The notes: generated by a model from the sequence alone, not told the origin. DNA of 64,000 bases from Wolbachia endosymbiont of Ctenocephalides felis wCfeT (GCF_012277295.1 NZ_CP051156.1:1054001-1118000); one strand, 5' to 3'; positions 45,549 through 55,399 are shown, numbered from the stretch's first letter. Numbers and translations: made by a program.

Positions 45549-48470
45549 ATGATAAACAAGATATCATTACTAATTATTATATGCTTCTTAATCACTGGAT
45601 GCACAATGGATTGTGTTGAACCAGGATTACAAAGTAGAAATACCAGCGTGAACGTAACTGTTCCAGTTCATGAATCTAAGGATGGAGCTAAGATTTACTG
45701 GATTGATTCCGATCAAACAATTAGCAAAGATGAAAAGGTAAAATTTAGTATTAGCGGATCAATCAATTTTTGTCCTTCTCAGGGTGAAAAAAAGGTGCTT
45801 GTTCCTGCTAGCTTCTGCGATGATGGTTCAGAACCAAGGTATGCAAAAGCTAAAAATATTAATGCAGTACAAGATAATTACGGTATTGATAAAAACGAGA
45901 TGTGTGGTGGTCAAGAATTTGGTAGTAATAGACGCTATGTTGATGCTGAAGTAAAAGTCAATCCAGGTGATAAATTAAGTTTCAACTTAGTTGCAAGGGA
46001 AGTAGAGATTAATTACAGCGATCCTGAAGGAAAAGGCATAAGTTTTGATGATAACTGTTATAAGGCAGAGGGAGGTAATGAGAAAGCTACAGCAAAAGAC
46101 ATAATTGAAGGAGGAACATTTTGGTGTAAAGATAAGGATGGTAAAAGGAATGAGGTAAAATTTCCATCGCTTAGTGAACAAGAAATGAAAACCAATAGAG
46201 TGCTTGTTGGTAATGGCTACACTCCTTACGATAACAAAGTGCATTTTAATAAAGATTATATTAAAGACGATGTGCCATGGATAAATGGTGCATTATCAGA
46301 TTTGCGCCGTACTAAAGTGGGATTAAATGAATTATGTGATGGAAAGAGATGTAGTTCTGGTGAGGTAAAAAAATATAGCTCATATGAGCTTAATTGTTAC
46401 TATCAGAATATATGTTACAACAAGGAAGGTACTGGTGATAATTGTGTTTCCTCAATCAGATATAAAAAATACGACAATAATAATACATGTGACATGTATT
46501 CTCACCTTAAAGAAATGCAGGAAGCGCATGAACGAGGTGATTATAGTGTAAAAACTATAGATGATGCATGGGCTGAAGCTCTTGTCGCAAAGATTGGTAA
46601 CCTTGATGCACAATATACTGCTAAAGGTAATCAATGTCTTCCAAATAGTGGTGGTGCAAGAAATGATAATACATGTTCAAGAACTAACGGCGACTTCAAG
46701 GACTTTTCTTTACAGTTAAGCCGTGAATACAAAGTAAATGAAAACATACAGCCTGGTAGTAATGTTATGCTTGGTATAGCATATAATGGTAATGCTTCAG
46801 GGTTTAAAAGGGGTGGATATCATGTTAAAGTAAAAAGATCATGTGAACATACTGATGGTAATAAATTGTATGTATATCTAGGCGATAAACCACCTAAAGA
46901 TTTATCCACTATAGGAAGTAATAATTTTAATAGAGTATCGGTATTAAATAAAATTAAAGAAGATGATATTGATTATTATACAATAGATGGAAACAAACTT
47001 AATGAAGAAGGGCCAAAAAAGATATATTTTGGTATTGATGTAAGCAATGTTAATATAAGTGATATTACAGACAAAAATGGTAAGTACTATGAAAATAATA
47101 AATACACTATCACTCTGTTTGTAAAAAAGAAAATAAATGATTTTATTTCATCAAGTATAAATAAGCTATTTGATTTTATAAGGGAAGGTGGTGATGATAA
47201 CGTTAAAACTTCCTATGAGGGATATAGAAAAGGGCTCCTACAAGGGGTAAGAGCTTTACTTACTCTATACGTTATATTTTCCGTTGTTGGCTATATGATG
47301 AGAACAATACAACTAAGTAAGTTCGACTTCATCGTAAGAATGATGAAAATAGCATTTATAGCTTTTGTTTTCAGCGAAAAAAGCTGGGAATTGTTTGGTA
47401 TGACTCTATCTGGGCTTTTTGTAAATGGTAGCACGTATTTAGTTGACAGTTTCTCTGGCTATATAGCAAGTGATGGAAGAAAATTTGCATTTTTAGATCT
47501 AACAGCAGGAGTATTATTTACTTCAGAAACTTGGTTGAAATTTCTATCGTTGATGCTTTCTGGTCCTTTTGGCTTTATTGCCTTTTTAATGATACTTAGA
47601 GCTACGTTTGCATTCTTGAGATGTATTATTAGTGCCACATTTAAATATGTAATATCTACTGTTTTGGTGGCGTTTCTTTTGTCACTAACACCTCTATTTA
47701 TTGTATTTATGTTATTCCAACAGACAAAATCTTTGTTTGATGGTTGGATAAAAACGCTCGCACATATTGCAATAGCACCAGTTATTTTATTTTCATCTTT
47801 GTCTCTTTTGAATCAGTTGATGTATTTAGTTCTGTATAACCTCACGAACTTTTCTGCATGTTATCAGTGCTTAATTAGCGTAAATTTCTTGTCCTATGAT
47901 CTATGCCTTATGAAATCAATACTACCTCTGGGATATAATCCTGGCACTACTGTTGACGTAGCATTAAGTAGTGGAGAAAGAAGCGGTGGACATTTTGCAG
48001 CTTTACCTATAGACCTTATTCAAGCGTTTATATACTTAATTATTGCCAGTGCAATGGAAGTCTTTGTCCATGCATCAGAAGTAATGGCACAATCGATATT
48101 TAGATCTGGCTATGGAGTGACAGGTAGTGTACGTCAAGTTGCGCACAATGCATCGCAAGCTATACTATCAACTGTTGGCCTTGATAATGAAACACAAGAA
48201 CAAATTAAAGCAATAAAAAGGTCGCCTGCTAAGGATAGAGCTAAAATAGATATTCAAGATAGCAAATCTTCTGATGGCACTGATCCTCAATCAAATAAAT
48301 CTAACACAAAAAAGCAACCAGGTAATAAGGGAGGGGAAAAAACAGGTAAGTCAGGAGTACAAGAAGAAGTCGCACGTAGAGGGAGCACGAGTAGTAGTGA
48401 TTCTGGGAGAAGTAACGTCAACAGTCGTGAAACAGGAAATGGGGGAACAGGAAATGGGGAGGAAAATTAA
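45549..48470 (+). CDS. virB6-3: VirB6-family protein 3 with lipoprotein signal
   Basis: 973 aa. The lipobox is ITGC, Cys at 18. The periplasmic region (20-530) contains INFCPSQ and many Cys residues. The VirB6 helix cluster (about 560-850) is followed by a hydrophilic low-complexity tail rich in Ser, Lys and Gly. It starts three bases after virB6-2 ends. Confidence 0.92.
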   Translation: MINKISLLIIICFLITGCTMDCVEPGLQSRNTSVNVTVPVHESKDGAKIYWIDSDQTISKDEKVKFSISGSINFCPSQGEKKVLVPASFCDDGSEPRYAKAKNINAVQDNYGIDKNEMCGGQEFGSNRRYVDAEVKVNPGDKLSFNLVAREVEINYSDPEGKGISFDDNCYKAEGGNEKATAKDIIEGGTFWCKDKDGKRNEVKFPSLSEQEMKTNRVLVGNGYTPYDNKVHFNKDYIKDDVPWINGALSDLRRTKVGLNELCDGKRCSSGEVKKYSSYELNCYYQNICYNKEGTGDNCVSSIRYKKYDNNNTCDMYSHLKEMQEAHERGDYSVKTIDDAWAEALVAKIGNLDAQYTAKGNQCLPNSGGARNDNTCSRTNGDFKDFSLQLSREYKVNENIQPGSNVMLGIAYNGNASGFKRGGYHVKVKRSCEHTDGNKLYVYLGDKPPKDLSTIGSNNFNRVSVLNKIKEDDIDYYTIDGNKLNEEGPKKIYFGIDVSNVNISDITDKNGKYYENNKYTITLFVKKKINDFISSSINKLFDFIREGGDDNVKTSYEGYRKGLLQGVRALLTLYVIFSVVGYMMRTIQLSKFDFIVRMMKIAFIAFVFSEKSWELFGMTLSGLFVNGSTYLVDSFSGYIASDGRKFAFLDLTAGVLFTSETWLKFLSLMLSGPFGFIAFLMILRATFAFLRCIISATFKYVISTVLVAFLLSLTPLFIVFMLFQQTKSLFDGWIKTLAHIAIAPVILFSSLSLLNQLMYLVLYNLTNFSACYQCLISVNFLSYDLCLMKSILPLGYNPGTTVDVALSSGERSGGHFAALPIDLIQAFIYLIIASAMEVFVHASEVMAQSIFRSGYGVTGSVRQVAHNASQAILSTVGLDNETQEQIKAIKRSPAKDRAKIDIQDSKSSDGTDPQSNKSNTKKQPGNKGGEKTGKSGVQEEVARRGSTSSSDSGRSNVNSRETGNGGTGNGEEN

Positions 48471-48550
48471 AAGGAGAGTTACATTATATAGTAACTAATT
48501 AAAAAGAGATTTTAAGTAAAGTTTTAGAAATTTATTTTGTGGTGAGAGAA

Positions 48551-51500
48551 ATGCAATTATATTGCAGCAGATATTGGTTTAAGTTACTACTTCTTGTAGT
48601 ATGTATATTGATAACAGGCTGTAACAAAAACGATATGCCTTTTCCAAGATGCATATCTGCTGATTATTTCGGTCCTGAGCCTGTTGCAGTAGGTGCTCAT
48701 TTTCCAAGTGATCATGTTAATTTTCTTCCAGAAGGGGATGATAGCAGTCCTATTGATCCTGATACTGGAGAAGTCAATTATGGTTTTCACTCCAATCAAG
48801 TAGTGCGATGGAAAGATACTGGATTTGAAACTAATGGAGATGATCTAGTGGTGCGAGTTAATGGTGCGTGGACATCTTGGGGTATTAATAACAAAAAGGA
48901 ATCTAATAGTAGCTATAGTTTAGAGAATTTGGAACAATTAAAGTACGCAACCAAATTTGAAGGTGGTAGTGGTGATAATGCACTACCTGATTTTCACCTG
49001 ATTTGTAATGATTATAAATCTAGCAATAGAAATATCTCAAGCAATCCTAGCGTGAGCTGCAGTGTAAATTGTAAATGCCTTAATGAAGACGAAAGTACAA
49101 GGCGTGGCATACCATGCTGGTTTACTAATGGTCACGGTGCTTATTTCTTATTTAAAAGACCAGGCGATGAAAATCCCAATAAAAGTTTAAAATATATGCG
49201 TAATCCACAATCTCCCAACATACATTTGGGTTATAATTCTATAGCAGAAAACGGAAGCGGACTTTTTACCTTAAAGAGAGATAGCACTGAACTAAAGGAT
49301 GGAAAATGTGTTGGACAAAAGCTAGAAAAAGGATGGAAAATATATGTAAAAATATTAGACAGATATTACCTAGATAATGCAGGTGGTTATTCCTTTGAGT
49401 TTTTAAGTGGAGTGCAAAAACCAAGTAGCTTTGGTTTTTTTGATGAAGTTTATAGCTTTCTAAAATGTACACTGTTAATCAATGGAAACTGTCAAGGATA
49501 TTTTGAAAGTAATGATCCTGCAGCTGCGCAAGCTATGTTTGAGAACATAGCTGAAAAAAGTACAGACTTTCATAATTTTGTACGCTCGCTGTTAGTGTTA
49601 TATGTAGTGATTTCATCGCTTCTCTATCTTTTTGGTATGGTGCAGGATACTAGACATGATCTGATTGTTAGAATGATGAAAATTACGCTTGTAGTAGCGC
49701 TTATCTCTCCTGGTAGCTTCAAGTTTTTCTATAATCATTTCCTTGTGTTGTTTATCAAAGGTCTTGAACAATTAGTAAGTATCATTACTAACTTTGCTCC
49801 CAACTCAAATACTGATAAATTATTTGGCTTCATAGAGAATATGTTCAATAAGTTTTTTGCTTATTCAGTATGGAAAAAATTTGCAGGACTTTGGCATTAC
49901 CAAATGTGGGCAAGCAGCTTGATGATACCAGCGATTTTTGTAGGAATAGTTCTATATTTCATATTATGTATATATGCTTATGTAATATTCTTATCTGGTT
50001 TTGTAGGTATAGCGTTCCTCATAGCTATAATGCCACTGTTTTTCATTTCCATTTTATTTTCTCAACTAAAAGATCTATTTCAAGGTTGGATAAAATTCTG
50101 CATTAGTTTTTGTTTACAGTCGATTATGGTATTTACTTTCTTGTCGTTGTTTGCTGCACTTATAATGAGTACCTTTTATAGGCAGTTAGGCTTTACAGTA
50201 TGCTATAATAAATGGCTTGAGATAAGGCTATGTGCGCCGTCATGGATGTTTGGTGGATTTTGTGTTATTAACAATCAGTATTTTGATTGGACTCCAGGGC
50301 AAATTTTTGTACCTTACACTATTGGGGAAGCTTCTCCTCTCAATGTAGATAAAAGCATGGCAGGAATAGAAAGCTTAAGTAGAGAAGGTGGAACAGTAAA
50401 ATTTACTAATGGTGCCGGATATATTCTCCTTCCACCGGATTATGTTGAAAAAGGGTTCCGCTATATAGATTATCCTTTCTTTAACCCAGTTCCTGGTACT
50501 GAAAGCAATCCGACAGATCACTATATCACAGAAAGCGATTTAGTTATTAATAAAGACTGTAATGTAAAGGATCTGGTGCGTTTAACAAATAGTTTATCAC
50601 ATGCAGTAGAAAAATCTGATATCCTATCTCTCATCGACAATATAGGTAAGAGAGTAAATATAGACAGTACAATAAAGAAAAAAATCGAAAAATATAAAAA
50701 AGATAACATTCTATCCGATCTAAAGGACGAGATAAAATCTTTAGTAGTTAAAGAAGTAGAACGAGATGCAAGTTGCCAGATACAAAAATTTCATGAGGTA
50801 AATAAAAAGTATCAAGAAAATAGTGACTATAAAAGAGTGCAGGATATCAAGAGGGGATATTTAATCAATGCTGGAGATATATTTGTATTATTCTTGCTCT
50901 CATTTTTAATGTTCTCTCTACGTAAGTTTGCACAGGAATTGGGTTTAAGTCTTGCTAGAGGTGGATACAGCATTGGCAGCATATCTCAGATGTATGATTC
51001 ATCTCCCTTGGCCGGCATAGCAGAAGCGATGAAGAATCAGTATCAAAAGTCTGTTGGTGGCAAACTAGAATCTTTGGGTAATTGGGCTATGAATCAACCT
51101 AATAGAATAGCTGGTGGTGTAGCTCACCTTATCGGTAGGGGTGTCGGTAAGTATCTGCCTGTGAATGTTAATATTGGAGGTAAGGAAGTTAATCTAGTGC
51201 AGGCAGCTTTAGATGCACCACGCAAACTTATCAATGTTGCTGTTGGAGCAACAAAATTTATGACATCGCCTAAAAACGACGTTGATAAACTTGAAGAAAA
51301 AATTTATAATGCATTTGGAGTTGATAAAGAGGATATTGCACATAGAAGAATTAACAAATACTTGGATTACTATAGAGGGTATGTAGGATCGCACTTAGGT
51401 TATACACTAGAAGATGCTATGAAATTTGCTTGGAATCATGGAGTTGATTCCATAGGAAAACGCGGATATAAGCATAATTTACTTTATAGGGCAAAAACAC

Positions 51501-51823
51501 ACAGAAAAGAATTCTTACAAAAGCTTCGCGATTACACCATAGGCCGCAAAAGGGTGCCAGAAAGATATAAGGATGAAGAAGACAATACTCAACCTCAATC
51601 CAGTGAAGAAGTAAGAAATATCTCAGGAGATAATGATGAAGGACGTGAAGTGCTCACAAGAAGCTCTCCTGGTTCACCAAGTTCACAAGCATCAACAAGC
51701 TCTTCTGGTCCATCAAGTCCACAAGCACCAAGAAGACGCCCTAAAAGGAAAGCACCAGAACCACCAGACAGAAGAAGCTTGCCTGGTGATAGGGAACCTG
51801 ATTCAGACGACGATGAGGTATAA
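48551..51823 (+). CDS. virB6-4: VirB6-family protein 4 with lipoprotein signal
   Basis: The largest member, about 1090 aa. I prefer ATG 48551 (MQLYCSRYWFK) because GGTGAG lies just upstream, over the GTG at 48539. The lipobox is ITGC (Cys at about 24). A periplasmic domain (25-330) with many Cys residues precedes the VirB6 helices (about 340-560). A second domain of about 300 residues, a further membrane segment near 775-790, and a long polar C-terminus rich in Ser, Pro and Asp follow. The C-terminal extension may be exposed in the cytoplasm or periplasm. Confidence 0.92.
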   Translation: MQLYCSRYWFKLLLLVVCILITGCNKNDMPFPRCISADYFGPEPVAVGAHFPSDHVNFLPEGDDSSPIDPDTGEVNYGFHSNQVVRWKDTGFETNGDDLVVRVNGAWTSWGINNKKESNSSYSLENLEQLKYATKFEGGSGDNALPDFHLICNDYKSSNRNISSNPSVSCSVNCKCLNEDESTRRGIPCWFTNGHGAYFLFKRPGDENPNKSLKYMRNPQSPNIHLGYNSIAENGSGLFTLKRDSTELKDGKCVGQKLEKGWKIYVKILDRYYLDNAGGYSFEFLSGVQKPSSFGFFDEVYSFLKCTLLINGNCQGYFESNDPAAAQAMFENIAEKSTDFHNFVRSLLVLYVVISSLLYLFGMVQDTRHDLIVRMMKITLVVALISPGSFKFFYNHFLVLFIKGLEQLVSIITNFAPNSNTDKLFGFIENMFNKFFAYSVWKKFAGLWHYQMWASSLMIPAIFVGIVLYFILCIYAYVIFLSGFVGIAFLIAIMPLFFISILFSQLKDLFQGWIKFCISFCLQSIMVFTFLSLFAALIMSTFYRQLGFTVCYNKWLEIRLCAPSWMFGGFCVINNQYFDWTPGQIFVPYTIGEASPLNVDKSMAGIESLSREGGTVKFTNGAGYILLPPDYVEKGFRYIDYPFFNPVPGTESNPTDHYITESDLVINKDCNVKDLVRLTNSLSHAVEKSDILSLIDNIGKRVNIDSTIKKKIEKYKKDNILSDLKDEIKSLVVKEVERDASCQIQKFHEVNKKYQENSDYKRVQDIKRGYLINAGDIFVLFLLSFLMFSLRKFAQELGLSLARGGYSIGSISQMYDSSPLAGIAEAMKNQYQKSVGGKLESLGNWAMNQPNRIAGGVAHLIGRGVGKYLPVNVNIGGKEVNLVQAALDAPRKLINVAVGATKFMTSPKNDVDKLEEKIYNAFGVDKEDIAHRRINKYLDYYRGYVGSHLGYTLEDAMKFAWNHGVDSIGKRGYKHNLLYRAKTHRKEFLQKLRDYTIGRKRVPERYKDEEDNTQPQSSEEVRNISGDNDEGREVLTRSSPGSPSSQASTSSSGPSSPQAPRRRPKRKAPEPPDRRSLPGDREPDSDDDEV

Positions 51824-52489
51824 ATGAAATCTAAGCAAAATTTTAAAGGTCTTGATCATTATAAGCTGAAGCAAGATGAAAATGGCAACATAAAGTTGGA
51901 TAGTTATGATGACGTTTTAAATGCGCGTATAGCAAGGCTGAATCTATTATTAGACAATGTGCAGCCTAATGATGACATTAATCTTACTAGATTGAATAAT
52001 GCTTTAAGCGAAAAATTTACAGGTGATCAGGGATTGTCATCAGAATTTGAAAAAGAGGACCAAGAAATTGCACAGGAAGAGCTTAAGATGTTTAGCATTT
52101 TAGATAAACTTGATGATCTTACAGATGTGAAAAGTGAGGATTTATTAGAAGTAAGCTTATTATTATCAGATCTAAGCTTTATAGAGAGAAATATTGTGCT
52201 AAATCCTGACCAGAACTCAGATTTAGCAGGATTTAAAAATTTATTTATTGAAAAAAAAGCTTCAGGTGAGGAATATAATCATAAGGAATGCGAAAGTTTT
52301 CTCGATAATATAGAAAAGATAAATACTATAATCAAGCTAGAGCTAGAAAGTAGAATTGAAGGGCGGGAAAATGCTGAAGAAATTAGCCATGACAATTTAC
52401 AGGATGACATTGGTCAAGCAATGGATACAGTAGATAAGAACAAGGTAGATGATTGTATCCATTCAGGGGTATGGCTTAAGAAGCAATAG
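51824..52489 (+). CDS. Operon-distal unknown protein, C-terminus cut by an IS66 end
   Basis: Starts directly at the end of virB6-4 (the ATG abuts the TAA) with a GAGGT site, so it is part of the T4SS transcript. 221 aa are encoded, of which about the last 10 (IHSGVWLKKQ) come from the IS66 right end at 52455. The native part is acidic and helical (NFKGLDHYKLKQDENGNIKL), with no membrane segment. The gene is probably truncated. No family is recognised. Position suggests a T4SS accessory or substrate protein. Confidence 0.75.
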   Translation: MKSKQNFKGLDHYKLKQDENGNIKLDSYDDVLNARIARLNLLLDNVQPNDDINLTRLNNALSEKFTGDQGLSSEFEKEDQEIAQEELKMFSILDKLDDLTDVKSEDLLEVSLLLSDLSFIERNIVLNPDQNSDLAGFKNLFIEKKASGEEYNHKECESFLDNIEKINTIIKLELESRIEGRENAEEISHDNLQDDIGQAMDTVDKNKVDDCIHSGVWLKKQ

Positions 52490-52547
52490 CCAGGTATCCA
52501 TTCAGGTATATGGCTTAAGAAGCAATAGCCAGTAGGTTTTGAAAAGG
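52455..52547 (-). repeat. Two extra tandem copies of the IS66 right end
   Basis: Units at 52455-52493 (39 bp) and 52494-52547 (54 bp) each begin GTATCCATTCAGG and carry the first bases of the element, directly ahead of the full copy at 52548. Three right ends therefore lie in tandem. The unit lengths differ, and the middle unit has one base change (GTATATGG). Confidence 0.92.
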
Positions 52548-54008
52548 GTATCCATTCAGGTGTATGGCTTAAGAAGCAATAGCCAGTAGGTTTTGAAAAG
52601 GATTTAACTTCTTTTGCCTCCAAGTCAAGTACAATGAAATTATCCTCTCAAGAAACATATTTCCCCGTTTCGATTGTGTAAAATATGAAACTTTTCGGTA
52701 AACAACGTAATGCCGAATCTGTCGCTCAGCATAGTTGTTTGTCAGTGGAATATTTTCTGGATCGTCCAAAAATTTCCACATCATCAGATCCGATTTCATG
52801 ATATTTTTTGCTACTCGAGACGCTCCAATTGCCTCGGGTAAATTTGATATATTCTTTAAGTAATATCTCGTTCGCTTGCGTAATTTTCTTGCTCTTCTTA
52901 TGAACCTTAATGTGTCTATTTCATCCTTTAACAGAGCTTTTTTCAATGCAAATAATTCAGTAGCAACATTCCTTAAATAATACCCCAAAACTTTCACTTC
53001 GCTATTCCAACTATGAGACAACCTTTCAAAATCTCTTGCTAAATGTGCCCAACAGACCTGCCTTTTCTTGCTGGAAAAGTAGTTGTAAGCTGCATATCTG
53101 TCGGTCACTACTAGGTTGTTATTCTTTCCAAATTTACTATTTTCCAGGACTTTCATCCCTCTTGACTCTGTCAATTTGATCACACTTCCTATTTTGCTCG
53201 CAAACATCCAGCACCAGCCCTGTTTACCTTTGTTGTAATGGCTAGTTTCATCGATATGTAAAATTTTGCTCTTGCTTACCTCTTCCTCAATTTGCTCATA
53301 TGCTTCTTGGCATTTTTCTGCCACTCTAGCCTCGCTATTTGATACACTACCGACGCTGATATCCAGGTTGAAAATGTCCTTTATAATATTTGCCACTTCT
53401 TTTTTCGAATTCTTGTAAAATCCACTTAATGCTGCAATTACTGACTTAACTCTTGGACCAAATGTGTCCGCAGTTACTCCTTCTTGTAGCTTGCTACTTT
53501 TTCTTTTTCCACATTTTTTGCAACGTCCATGCTCTAGTTGATATTCAACTACATACGGCTTGATTTCCGGCAAATCGACCTTTTGATGAGTATACGGATC
53601 TTTTGATACCGCAATTTCTCCTCCGCACTCACACGTATTGGGCAGTTCTATTTTTACCATCTCATCTGCCTCCATTTTAGGGCGGTAACTGCCTTTATGT
53701 CCAACCTGTGCTCCTACTTTCCTGTCACTTTTTGGCTTATTTTCCCTCATCTTATATAATTCTTTGGAGCTTGGTATAGATGAATTTTTTGAACTTAAGC
53801 CAAGCCTTTCTTTTAACTCAGCGTTTTCGATCCTTAGCGCTTTATTTTCTGCTTTAAGCTCTTCTATTTTTGTTTCTAACTTTTCTATAGTCTGCTTAAA
53901 CTTTCGCAAAATTCTAAAAGATCAACCATATTACCTCACAGCCACTCTAGTTTACCTTTTTAGCATTCCTTGTCTACTCTTTATTTTACCGCCCAGCTGA
54001 ATGGATAC
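52548..54008 (-). mobile_element. IS66-family element, copy D (apparently the only intact one)
   Basis: 1461 bp with the GTATCCATTCAG-type ends, in reverse orientation. The left side carries two partial end copies, and the right flank (ctattttc) is inside repeat R1. No duplication is seen. The transposase is full length with an intact triad, so this copy may be the only active member in the window. Confidence 0.93.
52569..53909 (-). CDS. IS66 transposase TnpC (copy D, intact)
   Basis: 446 aa with N-terminal coiled coil, zinc-finger region (CECGGE and CKKCGK), D220, D270 and E395 all present and no stop. A TTG start is used, with an ATG in the -1-shifted frame 20 bases upstream behind a GAGG site. 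It would act as a DDE transposase on its own, without TnpA or TnpB partners. Confidence 0.93.
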   Translation of the reverse strand: MRKFKQTIEKLETKIEELKAENKALRIENAELKERLGLSSKNSSIPSSKELYKMRENKPKSDRKVGAQVGHKGSYRPKMEADEMVKIELPNTCECGGEIAVSKDPYTHQKVDLPEIKPYVVEYQLEHGRCKKCGKRKSSKLQEGVTADTFGPRVKSVIAALSGFYKNSKKEVANIIKDIFNLDISVGSVSNSEARVAEKCQEAYEQIEEEVSKSKILHIDETSHYNKGKQGWCWMFASKIGSVIKLTESRGMKVLENSKFGKNNNLVVTDRYAAYNYFSSKKRQVCWAHLARDFERLSHSWNSEVKVLGYYLRNVATELFALKKALLKDEIDTLRFIRRARKLRKRTRYYLKNISNLPEAIGASRVAKNIMKSDLMMWKFLDDPENIPLTNNYAERQIRHYVVYRKVSYFTQSKRGNMFLERIISLYLTWRQKKLNPFQNLLAIAS

Positions 54009-54236
54009 CTATTTTCTTTAAAAATATCATTATTAATATATAAATTTTATCTAATATTCTTAACTTTCGTCGACTTTTTAATGAGATTATGGGAAATTAT
54101 ATACAAATCAGTTATTTCCAAAACGGAAATAACTGCCCCTTAAATGGAAATAACTGGTCTTTAAAAGTATGTTGCCACATAATGATAGCGTTAAAGTTGT
54201 AATTTTGAGGTTTGTGGAAATTTTAATATTCTTACA
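54009..54236 (-). repeat. Dispersed AT-rich repeat R1, copy 3 (partial)
   Basis: Reverse orientation, starting at the IS66 edge: CTTTAAAAATATCATTATTAAT block, the palindrome at 54109-54135, then an extra half-palindrome GGAAATAACTGG at 54146-54157, and TAGCGTTAAAGTTGTAATTTTGAG. The AATTAATAG part and terminal hairpin are missing, removed by the IS66 insertion. Confidence 0.8.
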
Positions 54237-54240
54237 GTCA

Positions 54241-55353
54241 CTAATTACGCTTTACTATAAATAACGCAAACGCATTTAACAGCCAAGTGATAACAAACAG
54301 CACTAAACTTAGTGCATAAGCAGCAAGAGTTTGCACGCTGCTAAAATCTTGATCTCCTGTAAGTAGCGTTGCTATTTGCACAGTTATTGTGGTGACCGAG
54401 TGAAGGGGGTTGAAAGTTAGATTTGCATTTATTCCCACAGCCATCAGCACAATCATTGTCTCACCTATCACCCGCGATATTGACAACAAAATTGCGCTTA
54501 AAATGGTAGGCATTGCATATGGTATTGTTATGTGCCACACAGTCTCTGCTTGAGTTGCTCCCAATGCCATAAAGCCATAACACAAACTCTTTGGAACGGA
54601 TCTAATTGCATCTTCCAGTAGAGAAATAATAAAGGGAAGAATCATTATTCCAATCGCCAGTCCAGCAACCAAAGCACTTTCTGAGTGTATACTTAAACCA
54701 AAAAAATTTGCTATCTGTCTTATAAAGGAAGACAAAAATACAACTGAAAAATACCCATATACCACGGTAGGAATGGCAGATAAAACTTGTAAAGTCGTAT
54801 TAACGACATAACGCACTTTCTCGCTGGCATACTCACTAATGTATATTGCAGAAAATAAACCAAGCGGAATAACAACTAACATTGCTACAATAGTTATAAG
54901 TAATGTGCCAACTAAAAGTGGTGCTATACCAAAACATCCTATCTTTTCCTTATTAATAGTAAATACGTTGTAATTCCATTTAAGGCAAAATAGAAACTCT
55001 GAAAGAGGTACTTTATCAAAAAAGCTAATAGATTGAGAAAAAATGGATAGCATTATAAATAAAGCAATAGAAAACGATAAAGCCAAAGCTGTAAATAAAG
55101 AGAGTTTTATTATTCTTTTTCCCTTATATTCGAAAGCAAATACAAACAATACTATTACAATAGCAATTATGAAACAATGATCACACAGCGTTGATAGCCA
55201 CACTAGCACCCATGCGCCACTTAGGTATAAGTAAGATTTAACTTTATCTGTTCGTTGAAACCTGTTAACACAAAACAAAAGAATTAGTAATATGAGTATG
55301 GAAAGTAAGATGCTCATATGCCAAGTTTTATTTTGCAAGCCATTGTTTGACAA
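54241..55353 (-). CDS. pstC: Phosphate ABC transporter permease PstC
   Basis: 370 aa with an N-terminal group of about four helices and then the PstC core. The IPLGLFSAIYISEYAS segment, LSAIPTVVYGYFSVVF, the EAA-like GFMALGATQAETVWHITIPYA loop and the end SRVIGETMIVLMA are diagnostic. It partners PstA (52 kb away). The first in-frame start is a TTG at 55353. An ATG at 55317 (MSILLSILILLILLF) is more plausible on sequence, but neither has a good ribosome-binding site. Confidence 0.9.
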   Translation of the reverse strand: MSNNGLQNKTWHMSILLSILILLILLFCVNRFQRTDKVKSYLYLSGAWVLVWLSTLCDHCFIIAIVIVLFVFAFEYKGKRIIKLSLFTALALSFSIALFIMLSIFSQSISFFDKVPLSEFLFCLKWNYNVFTINKEKIGCFGIAPLLVGTLLITIVAMLVVIPLGLFSAIYISEYASEKVRYVVNTTLQVLSAIPTVVYGYFSVVFLSSFIRQIANFFGLSIHSESALVAGLAIGIMILPFIISLLEDAIRSVPKSLCYGFMALGATQAETVWHITIPYAMPTILSAILLSISRVIGETMIVLMAVGINANLTFNPLHSVTTITVQIATLLTGDQDFSSVQTLAAYALSLVLFVITWLLNAFALFIVKRN

Positions 55354-55374
55354 TCAGATAGAATAGTTTAAAAT
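55347..55374 (+). promoter_or_regulatory. Promoter of rpmH-rnpA
   Basis: TTGACA (55347-55352), a 16-base spacer and TAAAAT (55369-55374), 26 bases before the rpmH ATG. It overlaps the start of divergent pstC. Confidence 0.65.
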
Positions 55375-55399
55375 AAGTAATTATATTAATATAAAAACA

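Noticed and set aside
52414..52623. A 69-aa frame across the tandem IS66 ends, with repeated FSKPTGYCFLSH
   Set aside because: The repeats are explained by the triplicated IS end; the frame is antisense to the tail-supplying end and has no start signal.
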